Shown: positions 1 to 6,159 of the stretch, in pieces
Numbering within the stretch: position 1 is the first letter of the stretch
How the letters are laid out: each line of letters starts with the position of its first letter
Assembly (NCBI GenBank): GCA_028707655.1
Contig: JAQWAN010000130.1
Span: 1-6,159 of the forward strand
Source: Bacteroidaceae bacterium
GTDB taxonomy: Bacteria; Bacteroidota; Bacteroidia; Bacteroidales; Bacteroidaceae
DNA length: 6,159 bases
Reading direction: 5' to 3'
Notes under the pieces: model-generated
Told to the model about the DNA's origin: nothing
Seen by the model: the letters and a program-made list of their open reading frames with translations, nothing else
The model's database searches: none
Translations under genes and position numbers: made by a program

Positions 1-269
1 ACAACGGCAGGTGTTATGGTGTCATACCACCCCATTCCAATGTAGGAAGTAAATATTTCATTCTCCGCACCTATCTTTTGCATCTCTTCGGAAAAAGCGC
101 GCTCTGTTAAAGGGGCGGGTAAGTCCAATGATTTGGGCAATAAAATATTCTCCGGAATGGTTTTCCGGATTAGTTCTTCTACACTTTTTACTCCAATCTT
201 TTTTAGCATGACTGGTAGGTCCTTTTCCTGAATACCAATATGCCTAGTGGCTAACAAATCGATTTTCAT
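1..269 (-). CDS. gcvP: Glycine dehydrogenase (decarboxylating), P-protein of the glycine cleavage system; N-terminal fragment cut by the window edge
   Basis: The reading frame starts at the ATG at 269-267 and stays open to the window edge, giving 89 residues beginning MKIDLLATRHIG. In the family, P-protein is a PLP enzyme that decarboxylates glycine and passes the aminomethyl group to the lipoyl H-protein. Seen here are the family's N-terminal hallmarks: RHIG at residues 9-12, a TIP segment near 38-40 followed by an LP-rich linker, and SYIGMGWYDTITPAV at about 75-89, a close match to the conserved SYIGMGYYDT block. Family members are usually about 950 residues in one chain, so roughly nine tenths lies outside, including the PLP lysine. 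The start is only 14 bases after the upstream hydrolase stop, in the A-rich leader AAAAATCAGATACT, so the two are probably co-transcribed. No glycine riboswitch can fit in that gap. I cannot tell whether the rest of the gene is intact. Confidence 0.93.
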   Translation of the reverse strand, partial: MKIDLLATRHIGIQEKDLPVMLKKIGVKSVEELIRKTIPENILLPKSLDLPAPLTERAFSEEMQKIGAENEIFTSYIGMGWYDTITPAV

Positions 270-283
270 AGTATCTGATTTTT

Positions 284-922
284 TTATCTAAAAAAAGGGT
301 TATCGTTCTTTTCTGCCTTAATGGTTGTTTGTACGCCATGTCCGGGATAAACCACCGTGTCATCTGGTAGTACAAACAAACGACTACAAATAGCCTCGCG
401 CAGCTCATCAAAATTACCTCCTGCTAAATCGGCTCTACCAATGCTACCTTGGAACAGCACGTCTCCGGAGAAGACACATTTATTGGCTTGGCTATAATAG
501 GCCAAACTACCAGGCGAATGACCTGGCACATGTATAGCCTCTAAAGTGGTGTTCCCAAAGGTGATGTTGTCGCCATCATCAATATGTTTTTTTATAGGAG
601 GAGGCGTCTCTTTTAGGTCTAAGCCAAACATTCTCGATTGCTTAGGCGCTTGCTCTAGCCAAAATTCATCTAATTGATTGGCTTCTGCCTCTAGTCCAAA
701 GGTGCTCTTTATAAAAGCGTTACCAAAAATATGGTCTAGGTGAAGATGGGTACACAGTAGTCGCTTGACCACTAGGTTATTGGTCTCGATATATTTTTTT
801 AAAATCTGTTTCTCCTCCTCATAATAGCATCCTGCATCAATGATGACTGCTTCGTTGGTGTCGTCTGATAACACGTAGCAGTTCACGGGAAACATATTGA
901 ATTCAAATCTTTTTATTTTCAT
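284..922 (-). CDS. Metallo-beta-lactamase-fold hydrolase, glyoxalase II-like
   Basis: A complete 212-residue protein with the metallo-beta-lactamase fold, related to the hydroxyacylglutathione hydrolase branch. Counting from the ATG at 922-920, the metal ligands are THLHLDH (H59, H61, D63, H64), GHSPG with H135, SGD with D154, and PGHG with H195. This is a complete two-metal set. The SGDVLFQGSIGRAD stretch and the ending with NDNPFF are typical of the small single-domain members. It lacks the C-terminal substrate-binding domain of true glyoxalase II, so the substrate, probably a thioester or other small ester, is unknown. An in-frame GTG lies two codons earlier at 928-926, but the MKIKRFEFNMFPVNCYV start fits the family length better, and the GTG overlaps the candidate promoter. 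It begins 15 bases after rsmG and ends 14 bases before gcvP. No signal peptide is seen, so it is probably cytoplasmic. Confidence 0.93.
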   Translation of the reverse strand: MKIKRFEFNMFPVNCYVLSDDTNEAVIIDAGCYYEEEKQILKKYIETNNLVVKRLLCTHLHLDHIFGNAFIKSTFGLEAEANQLDEFWLEQAPKQSRMFGLDLKETPPPIKKHIDDGDNITFGNTTLEAIHVPGHSPGSLAYYSQANKCVFSGDVLFQGSIGRADLAGGNFDELREAICSRLFVLPDDTVVYPGHGVQTTIKAEKNDNPFFR

Positions 923-927
923 AACCA

Positions 928-957
928 CAAATATAGATTATAGTTGGACATAAACAA
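928..957 (-). promoter_or_regulatory. Candidate Bacteroidota-type promoter for the hydrolase and gcvP
   Basis: Read on the minus strand, TTG at 957-955 is followed by a 19-base spacer and then TATATTTG at 935-928. This matches the known Bacteroidota sigma-ABfr pattern: TTG near -33, 19 to 21 bases, TAnnTTTG near -7. The upstream element lies in the last codons of rsmG. Transcription would begin within a few bases of the hydrolase ATG at 922, giving a leaderless or nearly leaderless message. In a by-eye scan of the window I found no other TAnnTTTG match with a TTG at the right distance. Short motifs of this kind do occur by chance in AT-rich DNA. Confidence 0.45.
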
Positions 958-1558
958 CCTTTTTTGTCTCAAAAAATGGTTCTTCAAAATAGTCACTCAA
1001 GTTATAGACAATTTTCTTCCTTTTTATGACCAACAGTTCCTCGGTCATCTCTCCTCCTTTTAGACAAAAAAGGCCGTTAGGATGTGCGTTTTTTTGCTCT
1101 TTTGCAATATTCTTTTTGATGATCTCTAGTAGGTCTTTGAGTGGCATAACCGCTCTACTCACCACAAAATCGAATTTCTCTTTTGTCTCTTGTCCGCATA
1201 CATGTTTAAAGGTTACATTCTTTAAGCCAATGGCGGTGGCTATCTCTGTAGCTACTTTCACCTTTTTACCAATACTGTCGATGAGATGAAATTGTGTATC
1301 CGGAAACAAAATGGCTAAAGGGATACCGGGGAAGCCACCACCTGTACCTAAATCGAGTACTTTGGTGCCAGGTACAAATTGTATCACTTTACTAATGCCT
1401 AGTGAATGTAAGATATGATGTTCATATAGGTTCTCTATATCTTTGCGAGAGATAACATTTATTTTGGTGTTCCAGTCGCTATAAAGATCGTATAGTGCTG
1501 TAAACTGTTGCGTCTGTAATGGTGTTAAAGCGGGGAAATAATGGGTGATTTGTTCCAT
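938..1558 (-). CDS. rsmG: 16S rRNA (guanine527-N7)-methyltransferase RsmG
   Basis: A complete 206-residue RsmG (GidB), which uses S-adenosylmethionine to methylate N7 of G527 (E. coli numbering) in the 530 loop of 16S rRNA. In other bacteria, loss of this enzyme gives low-level streptomycin resistance. Visible signatures are WNTKINVISRKD at 29-40, HHILHSL at 47-53, the SAM-binding loop VLDLGTGGGFPG at 67-78, the acidic strand end LIDSIGKK at 92-99, SRAV at 134-137 and LKGG at 166-169. Length is normal for the family and no key motif is missing. The start ATG is directly preceded by a run of seven A (plus-strand T at 1559-1565) with no Shine-Dalgarno sequence, as is usual in Bacteroidota. It follows the membrane phosphatase-fold gene by 12 bases and precedes the hydrolase by 15, so it is probably inside an operon. 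Confidence 0.98.
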   Translation of the reverse strand: MEQITHYFPALTPLQTQQFTALYDLYSDWNTKINVISRKDIENLYEHHILHSLGISKVIQFVPGTKVLDLGTGGGFPGIPLAILFPDTQFHLIDSIGKKVKVATEIATAIGLKNVTFKHVCGQETKEKFDFVVSRAVMPLKDLLEIIKKNIAKEQKNAHPNGLFCLKGGEMTEELLVIKRKKIVYNLSDYFEEPFFETKKVVYVQL

Positions 1559-1570
1559 TTTTTTTACTAT

Positions 1571-2656
1571 TTAGTTTGATTGTTTGTTTGTTTGGTAACG
1601 GTAACGCATAAAAACAGGGTTATGGTCGCTGTATGGCTCATTAGAAGAGTAATAGCGTACCCCTGTTATATCGTTACTGTGAAAAATATAGTCAATGCGT
1701 AGCAAGCGCAAGAAGGAGTTGATGCTATAGGCATATCCCTTTCCACAAGATATAAATCCATCTTTTAACCGTTGGCTAAAGAGGTGGTAGACATAGGTAG
1801 AGGGCAGGGTATTAAAATCGCCACTCACAATAACGGGCCATTGACAGGTGTCGGTGCTCTCTGCTACTTCTCTTGCTTGTTGCGACCGTATCTGGATATT
1901 ATCTACAATGCCATAGTTCAGTTGTACCATTGCTTTTCTTTGTTCAGAGGCTTCTCCAATAAGCCGTTTTCCCTTTAAGTAACTGTTTTTTACTATAGCA
2001 GTGGTTTGTAGATGTAGGTTGTATACTCTGAACTGTTGCCCCTTTGCCAGTATATCGACCCATTGTCCGCAGTTGTCGGTATCTCCAAAGGATAGATAGA
2101 CCTGTTGTACGATGGGGTATTTACTGAAAATGGCAACGCGTGTTTTCTGTTTATTGTTTTTGGGAATGTGATAATAGGGATATGCTTGAAATGTTTTACG
2201 GATACTGTCGAGCGTGAAATAATGATTGTCGTTAAACTCTTGCATACAAATGATATCTACCTTGTTGCTGCGCATCAGATTATTTATTTTACGAGCTCTA
2301 TACCCCATACCATCTCTACTAAAGCCATGCACGTTATAGGTGGCGATGGTGATATCATTGGCCTGTTCTGCTGGAGTAGACTGTATTTGGCAGATTGCTC
2401 GCAAGTATTGAAAATTAGCAAGTATAGCAACTAGACAGAGCCAATAGATTTTATGACGCGTAGAGATATAAAAGATGAAAAAGAACAAGTCGACCAGTAG
2501 AAGAACAGGCAATACAGTTGTTAGATAGGCCATAAACGGATGGGTGATTGGGTCGTAATATCGCCCAAAACTGCCCATGATGGAGAGTATGATAACTACT
2601 ATTGCAGGTATCTTATTGGTGGTACTAATTACCTTATTGAGTGCAGCTTTTCCCAT
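1571..2656 (-). CDS. Membrane-anchored endonuclease/exonuclease/phosphatase family protein
   Basis: 361 residues. The first 90 hold about three hydrophobic segments (roughly 17-30, 42-63 and 70-88), and the rest is a complete endonuclease/exonuclease/phosphatase (DNase I-like) domain from about 101 to 355. The catalytic set is all present: YNVHG with N108, MQE with E140, NLHLQ with H215, GDFN with D280 and N282, RIDYIF with R320 and D322, and SDHNP with D344 and H345. Family members use a metal ion to cleave phosphodiesters or phosphate esters of nucleic acids, phosphoinositides or lipids, and the substrate cannot be told from sequence. The membrane anchor argues for an envelope role over cytoplasmic DNA repair, and the catalytic domain may face the periplasm, but topology is an inference. 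It lies 26 bases after a glycosyltransferase and 12 before rsmG. Proteins of this two-part layout are, as far as I know, common in Bacteroidota. Confidence 0.92.
   Translation of the reverse strand: MGKAALNKVISTTNKIPAIVVIILSIMGSFGRYYDPITHPFMAYLTTVLPVLLLVDLFFFIFYISTRHKIYWLCLVAILANFQYLRAICQIQSTPAEQANDITIATYNVHGFSRDGMGYRARKINNLMRSNKVDIICMQEFNDNHYFTLDSIRKTFQAYPYYHIPKNNKQKTRVAIFSKYPIVQQVYLSFGDTDNCGQWVDILAKGQQFRVYNLHLQTTAIVKNSYLKGKRLIGEASEQRKAMVQLNYGIVDNIQIRSQQAREVAESTDTCQWPVIVSGDFNTLPSTYVYHLFSQRLKDGFISCGKGYAYSINSFLRLLRIDYIFHSNDITGVRYYSSNEPYSDHNPVFMRYRYQTNKQSN
1583..1605. repeat. Short tandem repeats inside the 3' end of the membrane phosphatase-fold gene
   Basis: On the plus strand, three TTTG units (1583-1594) are followed by two overlapping GGTAAC units (1594-1605). 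They encode the tail RYRYQTNKQ near the C-terminus, beyond the catalytic SDHNP motif. A slip in the four-base unit would change only the last residues and perhaps the stop position. Three units is short for a contingency locus. Confidence 0.5.
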
Positions 2657-2682
2657 GTTAAAGTTCTACTTAATGCTAAAGA

Positions 2683-3858
2683 TTAGGCGCGTTTAGATTT
2701 TTCCCATACACCGGTTCCTTTTTTCTTTTGTACGTAGAAAAAGCCTTCAATAACACAGCTATTCATAAATAGGAAATAGTAGGGTATATAGAGCACTTTA
2801 TTTTTAATCTCTTTGGTAGATAGGTAATAGCCTCCTAAACCTAATAGATAAAAGAGTAGTTGTGCGGCTAAAATAAACAGATAGATAGGTGCGGCATGCA
2901 GTGCTACTAATGCAATGTTAATGGGCAAGAGTAGAAAGAGCAAGATGGGGGTAATAGACCATCGAAGAACACGGTGAGAAACATATTGAAAGGTGAGTAT
3001 GCCGTGTTTAAATGGGTTTAGTAGCGATTTTAAGCGGCCAATGGATTGTATACCACCTGCTGCAATACGTACTTTTCTTTTCTTTTCATCCCGTATACTT
3101 GCTGATCCACCCTCCACAGCATATGCTTTGCTGCAGTAGTCTATTTTATATCCTTTTTGTACAATGCGTAAAGAAAGAATAAAATCGTCTAGTAGTGTAT
3201 CTTTGTCCATGGTCTCAAAGAGATGGGTGCGGATGGCAAAAAGTTCGCCTGCTGCACCTACGGCTGTATGCAGTCGCGCATCGAGTTCCTTTAGTACCGA
3301 TTCATATTTCCAATAGATACCCTCTCCGCTAGTAGCCGCATTTCCTTTTTCTTGCAATGCAACGCGTTTTTCACCTGCTACACAACCAACTTTCTCGTCT
3401 ACAAAACAGATGGCAATCTCTCGGATAGCATCGGCATTTAGCATGGTGTTAGCATCTGTAAAGACCACAAATGGTGTCTTTATAAAGGGTAGTGCTCTGT
3501 TTAGCGCAGCGGTTTTTCCCTCTCTAGCAGGTTCATATAGGGTAGTTACTTCTGGATAGTTGGCTAGCAATGTATTCGTATTGTCGTTACTACCATCGGT
3601 AACCCAATAGATATGTAATTTGTCTGTTGGATAATTTAAGGAGGAGCAGTTTTTCATTTTCTCCTCTACCACCAGTTCCTCATTAAATGCAGCTATTAGC
3701 AGCGTTATCTCTGGTAACTCATCGGGTAGTTGCCCTGTTTTTCGTGGAGAAAAAAGTTCTTTTATTTTTACCAGTAGATACAGCACGATTCCGTATCCCA
3801 AATAGGTGTAAACAATAATGCTGAGGCTAATCCAAAATAGGAGTTCTACTATATACAT
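2683..3858 (-). CDS. Membrane glycosyltransferase, family 2
   Basis: 391 residues with the layout of a membrane family 2 glycosyltransferase: an N-terminal hydrophobic helix (about 5-30), a cytoplasmic GT-A domain (about 49-270) and three or so C-terminal hydrophobic segments (about 300-320, 322-345 and 355-375). Motifs are LLIAAFNEE at 53-61, VTDGSNDNT at 86-94 with the nucleotide-binding D88, TDAN at 134-137 in the DxD position, GAAGE at 201-205 and LLDDF at 222-226 with D225 as the likely catalytic base. RKVRI at 261-265 stands where processive enzymes carry QxxRW. The donor and the glycan are unknown; a role in surface or exported polysaccharide assembly is inferred from the topology and the two glycosyltransferases upstream. 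The ATG at 3858 follows an A-rich leader (CTAAAAACAGAG). A 113-base gap separates it from the previous gene, while the next gene is only 26 bases on. Confidence 0.93.
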   Translation of the reverse strand: MYIVELLFWISLSIIVYTYLGYGIVLYLLVKIKELFSPRKTGQLPDELPEITLLIAAFNEELVVEEKMKNCSSLNYPTDKLHIYWVTDGSNDNTNTLLANYPEVTTLYEPAREGKTAALNRALPFIKTPFVVFTDANTMLNADAIREIAICFVDEKVGCVAGEKRVALQEKGNAATSGEGIYWKYESVLKELDARLHTAVGAAGELFAIRTHLFETMDKDTLLDDFILSLRIVQKGYKIDYCSKAYAVEGGSASIRDEKKRKVRIAAGGIQSIGRLKSLLNPFKHGILTFQYVSHRVLRWSITPILLFLLLPINIALVALHAAPIYLFILAAQLLFYLLGLGGYYLSTKEIKNKVLYIPYYFLFMNSCVIEGFFYVQKKKGTGVWEKSKRA

Positions 3859-3971
3859 ATGCTCTGTTTTTAGTTGTTGAATAAACGATTAGTATAAAAA
3901 AAAGGAAGTCCTACCAAATAAGTGAGGATAAAGTCTCTTTCTCTTGGGTCAAGGTGTTATTATGTGCCTGT
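3859..3971. other. 113-base intergenic gap between two glycosyltransferase genes
   Basis: This is the only sizeable gap in the window. Read on the minus strand it is AT-rich and contains a run of nine T (plus-strand A run around 3896-3903), but I see no stable hairpin before that run: the best arms (AGGA/TCCT, CTTG/CAAG) are four bases. There is no TTG plus TAnnTTTG promoter pair at the right spacing and no small open frame worth calling. It may hold a weak promoter or processing site that I cannot recognise. Confidence 0.4.
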
Positions 3972-5183
3972 TTATTTTTTCTCGTCTTCTCGATTGTTTT
4001 TACTAAAGACACGGAATAGGTTGGCAAACATCATTAAAAATAAGAGTGGAATTTTAATCGTTGCTTTGACCAATTTCGAATTGATTAAATAATCGGGTAC
4101 TGCCATGGAAAAAGTAAGTAAAAGGAGAATAAATAAGCACCACCATTTAATGGATAAGATGGTTGCAAAGCTATTACTCACATCGAGTAGAGTTAATAGA
4201 ACAGCAAATAATAGGGAGAGCCCTAAAAGGATGACACGTGGAGGCATAGCCCATTGAATGAGCTTATTACAATAATCTACGTTGCCAGAGAGTATGGCTC
4301 TAGGTAAGGACAATAATCCAAAGTAGAAGCTAGAGAATTGACTACTAACCCATCTTTTTCTTTGGCTATAGAACTGTGAGCTTTTGTTAACTTTCTCATC
4401 GTAGGTATATACATCGCTAAGATATTCAATATAGATATTACTCTTTAAGAGTAGTACCTCCATCTGCTTGTCAAAACCGCCCATCTTTATTTCGCGAATA
4501 CATTTATTGAATAGGTCATAATCAAAAGCCATTCCAGAGCCTATTAAGCTAGAGGATAAGCCGAGTTGTGTATGCCCTTTACGGAAGATGGAATTGTTAA
4601 TTTCTTCGCTAACTGCATCTAGTATAGCAATACTGGAGGTCGCATTTTTGGCTACACGATGGGTCTGTACGGCCGAACAACCTGCGTAGAAAGCATCGTT
4701 AATCTTCTTTAGAAAGATTGGGTCTACAAGATTGTTGGCATCAAGAATAACAGCAATGTCATATTTGAGCTGGTTCTGTTCGATATATTCATTTGCTAAT
4801 TGTAACGCTCTTGTTTTAGAGGTCTTTGGCTCGAGGATGGGTATAACGGTAACCCCCTCTTGCGTTAGTGCACTAACAGTCTCGTCGCTCATATGTCTTG
4901 TGGCCACGAAAATATCATATTTTTCTGTTGGATAGTTTTGTTTCTTAAAGCTCTTTACAGAATTTAGAATCACACTATCTTCGTTGTAGGCGGGTATGAT
5001 TACAGCATAGCTGTAAAATTGATCGGTAGAGGGATATTTTGTTATTTTATCTCCTAACGATTTTAGTGCAAAAATAAATAAGTAGAGTACAGCTATGGCT
5101 ACAAATAAAAAGATAATAGCATCAATGAGATTGAAGAGCTGTAGTCCACTGTCGTTTCCAAATAAAGCGTTTATAAAGTCCAT
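3972..5183 (-). CDS. Membrane glycosyltransferase, family 2 (downstream copy of a tandem pair)
   Basis: 403 residues: an N-terminal hydrophobic helix (about 17-42), a GT-A domain (about 58-280) and three hydrophobic segments near the C-terminus (about 313-335, 345-365 and 375-392). Seen motifs are VIIPAYNED at 61-69, DANN at 148-151 in the DxD position, GSGMAF at 215-220, FDKQME at 237-242 with D238 as the likely catalytic base, and SQRKRW at 273-278, the QxxRW motif of processive enzymes such as cellulose, hyaluronan and poly-N-acetylglucosamine synthases. Aligned without gaps to the neighbouring glycosyltransferase from NYPT onward, the nucleotide-binding Asp of TDGS is replaced by Arg96 (ATRHMSDET, 94-102). 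The second Asp of DxD is Asn150. About 55% identical to the next gene upstream, which ends 12 bases before its ATG. Probably makes or extends an exported glycan; the sugar and linkage are unknown. Reduced or altered activity is possible. Confidence 0.93.
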   Translation of the reverse strand: MDFINALFGNDSGLQLFNLIDAIIFLFVAIAVLYLFIFALKSLGDKITKYPSTDQFYSYAVIIPAYNEDSVILNSVKSFKKQNYPTEKYDIFVATRHMSDETVSALTQEGVTVIPILEPKTSKTRALQLANEYIEQNQLKYDIAVILDANNLVDPIFLKKINDAFYAGCSAVQTHRVAKNATSSIAILDAVSEEINNSIFRKGHTQLGLSSSLIGSGMAFDYDLFNKCIREIKMGGFDKQMEVLLLKSNIYIEYLSDVYTYDEKVNKSSQFYSQRKRWVSSQFSSFYFGLLSLPRAILSGNVDYCNKLIQWAMPPRVILLGLSLLFAVLLTLLDVSNSFATILSIKWWCLFILLLLTFSMAVPDYLINSKLVKATIKIPLLFLMMFANLFRVFSKNNREDEKK

Positions 5184-5195
5184 AATTTCTGTGTT

Positions 5196-6159
5196 TTAGT
5201 CTAAACTATTTTCTTTCTCCTCCTCCTCATCCGAGTGATCGGTGTGTATAAAGCGTTTAAAGGCTCCACTTAATCGGAAAAGATTGATGATCATTTGTAT
5301 AAACAGCTGAGGTAGATGAATGAATGCTTTGGTTAGTTTTTTGTTTCTTAGATGAGTAGGAATGGAGAAATAAAAGATGGACAGAAGAACAATTAATAAA
5401 TACCACCACTTGAGTGAAAATAGAGTCTGAAAGTTAAGGGATACGTCGTAGATAGTCATCAAAAGAGTTCCTATAAAGATAAATCCCACTAACATCAGTC
5501 GTGGTAGCATTGTCCATTGTAGTAGCTTATTGCAATAATCCCAATTTCGTTCTTTCAATGCCATAGGCAATTTTTTTATGCCAGTTGAGAAACCAAATAC
5601 TTGGTTGGCCATCCATCGGCGTCTTTGATTGGAAAATTGGGAGCTCTTTCGCAATTTCTCATCATAGGTATATATATCTTCTAAATAATCAATAAAGATA
5701 TGATCGAGTAAAAAAAGCATCTCTAGCTGTTTGTCGAAACCCACCTCGTGTGCTAAACGGATGTATTTCTTAAAGATAGGATAGGTAAAGGCCATACCAG
5801 AGCCAATCAGACTAGCCGATAGATGGAGCTGTGTGTGTCCTTTACGGAAGATAGAGTTGTTAATCTCTTCGCTAATGGCATCTAGATAAGCCATGTCTGA
5901 ATTCAAGTTTTTTGCTACACGATGTGTCTGAATGGTTTGGCATCCTGCTGCAAAGGCATTATTTATTTTAGTCAGAAAATCAGGATCTACTATGTTGTCT
6001 GCATCCATAATTACGATGTTATCATAATGGATCTTGTTTTCTTCGATATAATCGGTTGCTATTTGTAGTGCTTTTGTTTTTGAACTATTCTCCACTTCGA
6101 TACGTAGTACAACAGCAGAAATGGCTCTTAATTGCTCTATAGTTTTATCCATCATGTGG
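5196..6159 (-). CDS. Membrane glycosyltransferase, family 2 (upstream copy of a tandem pair), C-terminal part; 5' end outside the window
   Basis: The frame is open to the window edge, giving 320 residues to the stop at 5198-5196. The ATG at 6155 is not the real start: the codon before it reads His, and HMMDKT aligns with HMSDET in the middle of the paralog's GT-A domain, so about 96 residues lie beyond the edge. Numbered from that internal Met, motifs are MDADN at 50-54 with a complete DxD (D51, D53), GSGMAF at 118-123, FDKQLE at 140-145 with likely catalytic base D141, and NQRRRW at 176-181 (QxxRW). Hydrophobic segments follow at about 216-236, 246-266 and 280-294. The tail is strongly acidic (TDHSDEEEEKENSLD) and longer than the paralog's. 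Role as for the paralog: probable sugar transfer at the inner membrane for an exported glycan. It precedes the paralog by 12 bases, so the two are almost certainly co-transcribed. Confidence 0.92.
   Translation of the reverse strand, partial: HMMDKTIEQLRAISAVVLRIEVENSSKTKALQIATDYIEENKIHYDNIVIMDADNIVDPDFLTKINNAFAAGCQTIQTHRVAKNLNSDMAYLDAISEEINNSIFRKGHTQLHLSASLIGSGMAFTYPIFKKYIRLAHEVGFDKQLEMLFLLDHIFIDYLEDIYTYDEKLRKSSQFSNQRRRWMANQVFGFSTGIKKLPMALKERNWDYCNKLLQWTMLPRLMLVGFIFIGTLLMTIYDVSLNFQTLFSLKWWYLLIVLLSIFYFSIPTHLRNKKLTKAFIHLPQLFIQMIINLFRLSGAFKRFIHTDHSDEEEEKENSLD

Noticed and set aside
926..928. GTG as the start of the metallo-beta-lactamase-fold hydrolase
   Set aside because: The ATG two codons on gives the usual family N-terminus, and the GTG overlaps the candidate promoter's downstream element.
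1026..1289. Plus-strand open frame of 87 codons
   Set aside because: It lies wholly opposite rsmG, whose protein has clear family motifs, and its own translation shows no recognisable domain.
1772..2434. Two plus-strand open frames (1772-1978 and 2105-2434)
   Set aside because: Both lie opposite the phosphatase-fold gene, which is complete with all catalytic motifs. Their products are low-complexity hydrophobic or cysteine-rich shadows.
3859..3971. Rho-independent terminator between the glycosyltransferase genes
   Set aside because: There is a run of nine T on the coding strand but only four-base arms before it, so no stable stem.
4166..4173. TAGCTTTG on the minus strand as a promoter element
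   Set aside because: It lies inside the glycosyltransferase gene and has no TTG 19 to 21 bases upstream. TATTTTTG at 5076-5069 was rejected for the same reason, with its nearest TTG 25 bases away.
4732..4935. Plus-strand open frame of 67 codons
   Set aside because: It is antisense to the conserved GT-A domain of the glycosyltransferase and shows no independent signal.
6153..6155. ATG as the start of the upstream glycosyltransferase
   Set aside because: The frame continues to the window edge, and this Met aligns to the middle of the paralog's domain, so it is an internal residue.
1..6159. CRISPR array, tRNA, insertion sequence, phage or defence genes
   Set aside because: No regularly spaced repeats, cloverleaf-like sequence, transposase or terminal inverted repeats were seen. 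Genes fill nearly the whole window and belong to housekeeping or glycan families.

Overview
The window looks like a piece of a Bacteroidota chromosome, most likely Bacteroidales. It is AT-rich, its genes lack clear Shine-Dalgarno sites and have A-rich leaders instead, it holds one good match to the Bacteroidota promoter pattern (TTG, 19-base spacer, TAnnTTTG), and the protein families fit. I could not run a search, so the lineage is an inference. All seven genes lie on the minus strand, so transcription runs from high to low coordinates. Two of them, one at each end, are cut by the window edges.

In transcription order: 6159-5196 is the 3' part of an inverting-type family 2 glycosyltransferase. 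5183-3972 is a complete tandem paralog of it, about 55% identical over 295 ungapped positions by hand count. After a 113-base gap, 3858-2683 is a third, more distant membrane family 2 glycosyltransferase. Next come a membrane-anchored endonuclease/exonuclease/phosphatase-fold protein (2656-1571), the 16S rRNA methyltransferase RsmG (1558-938), a small metallo-beta-lactamase-fold hydrolase (922-284), and the first 89 codons of the glycine cleavage P-protein GcvP (269-1, running off the window).

Apart from the 113-base gap, spacing is 12 to 26 bases, so the genes could sit on one or two long transcripts. Functionally the window has two halves. The upstream half has three membrane glycosyltransferases, which suggests synthesis of a surface or exported glycan; the product cannot be told from sequence. 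The downstream half is housekeeping: ribosome modification, thioester or small-molecule hydrolysis, and glycine catabolism. A candidate internal promoter at the end of rsmG may give the hydrolase and gcvP their own transcription.

I found no mobile element, CRISPR array, tRNA, rRNA or defence system. The most interesting material is the tandem glycosyltransferase pair. It keeps the catalytic-base Asp and the QxxRW motif but departs from the usual nucleotide-binding motifs, and the two copies differ from each other at the metal-binding DxD.
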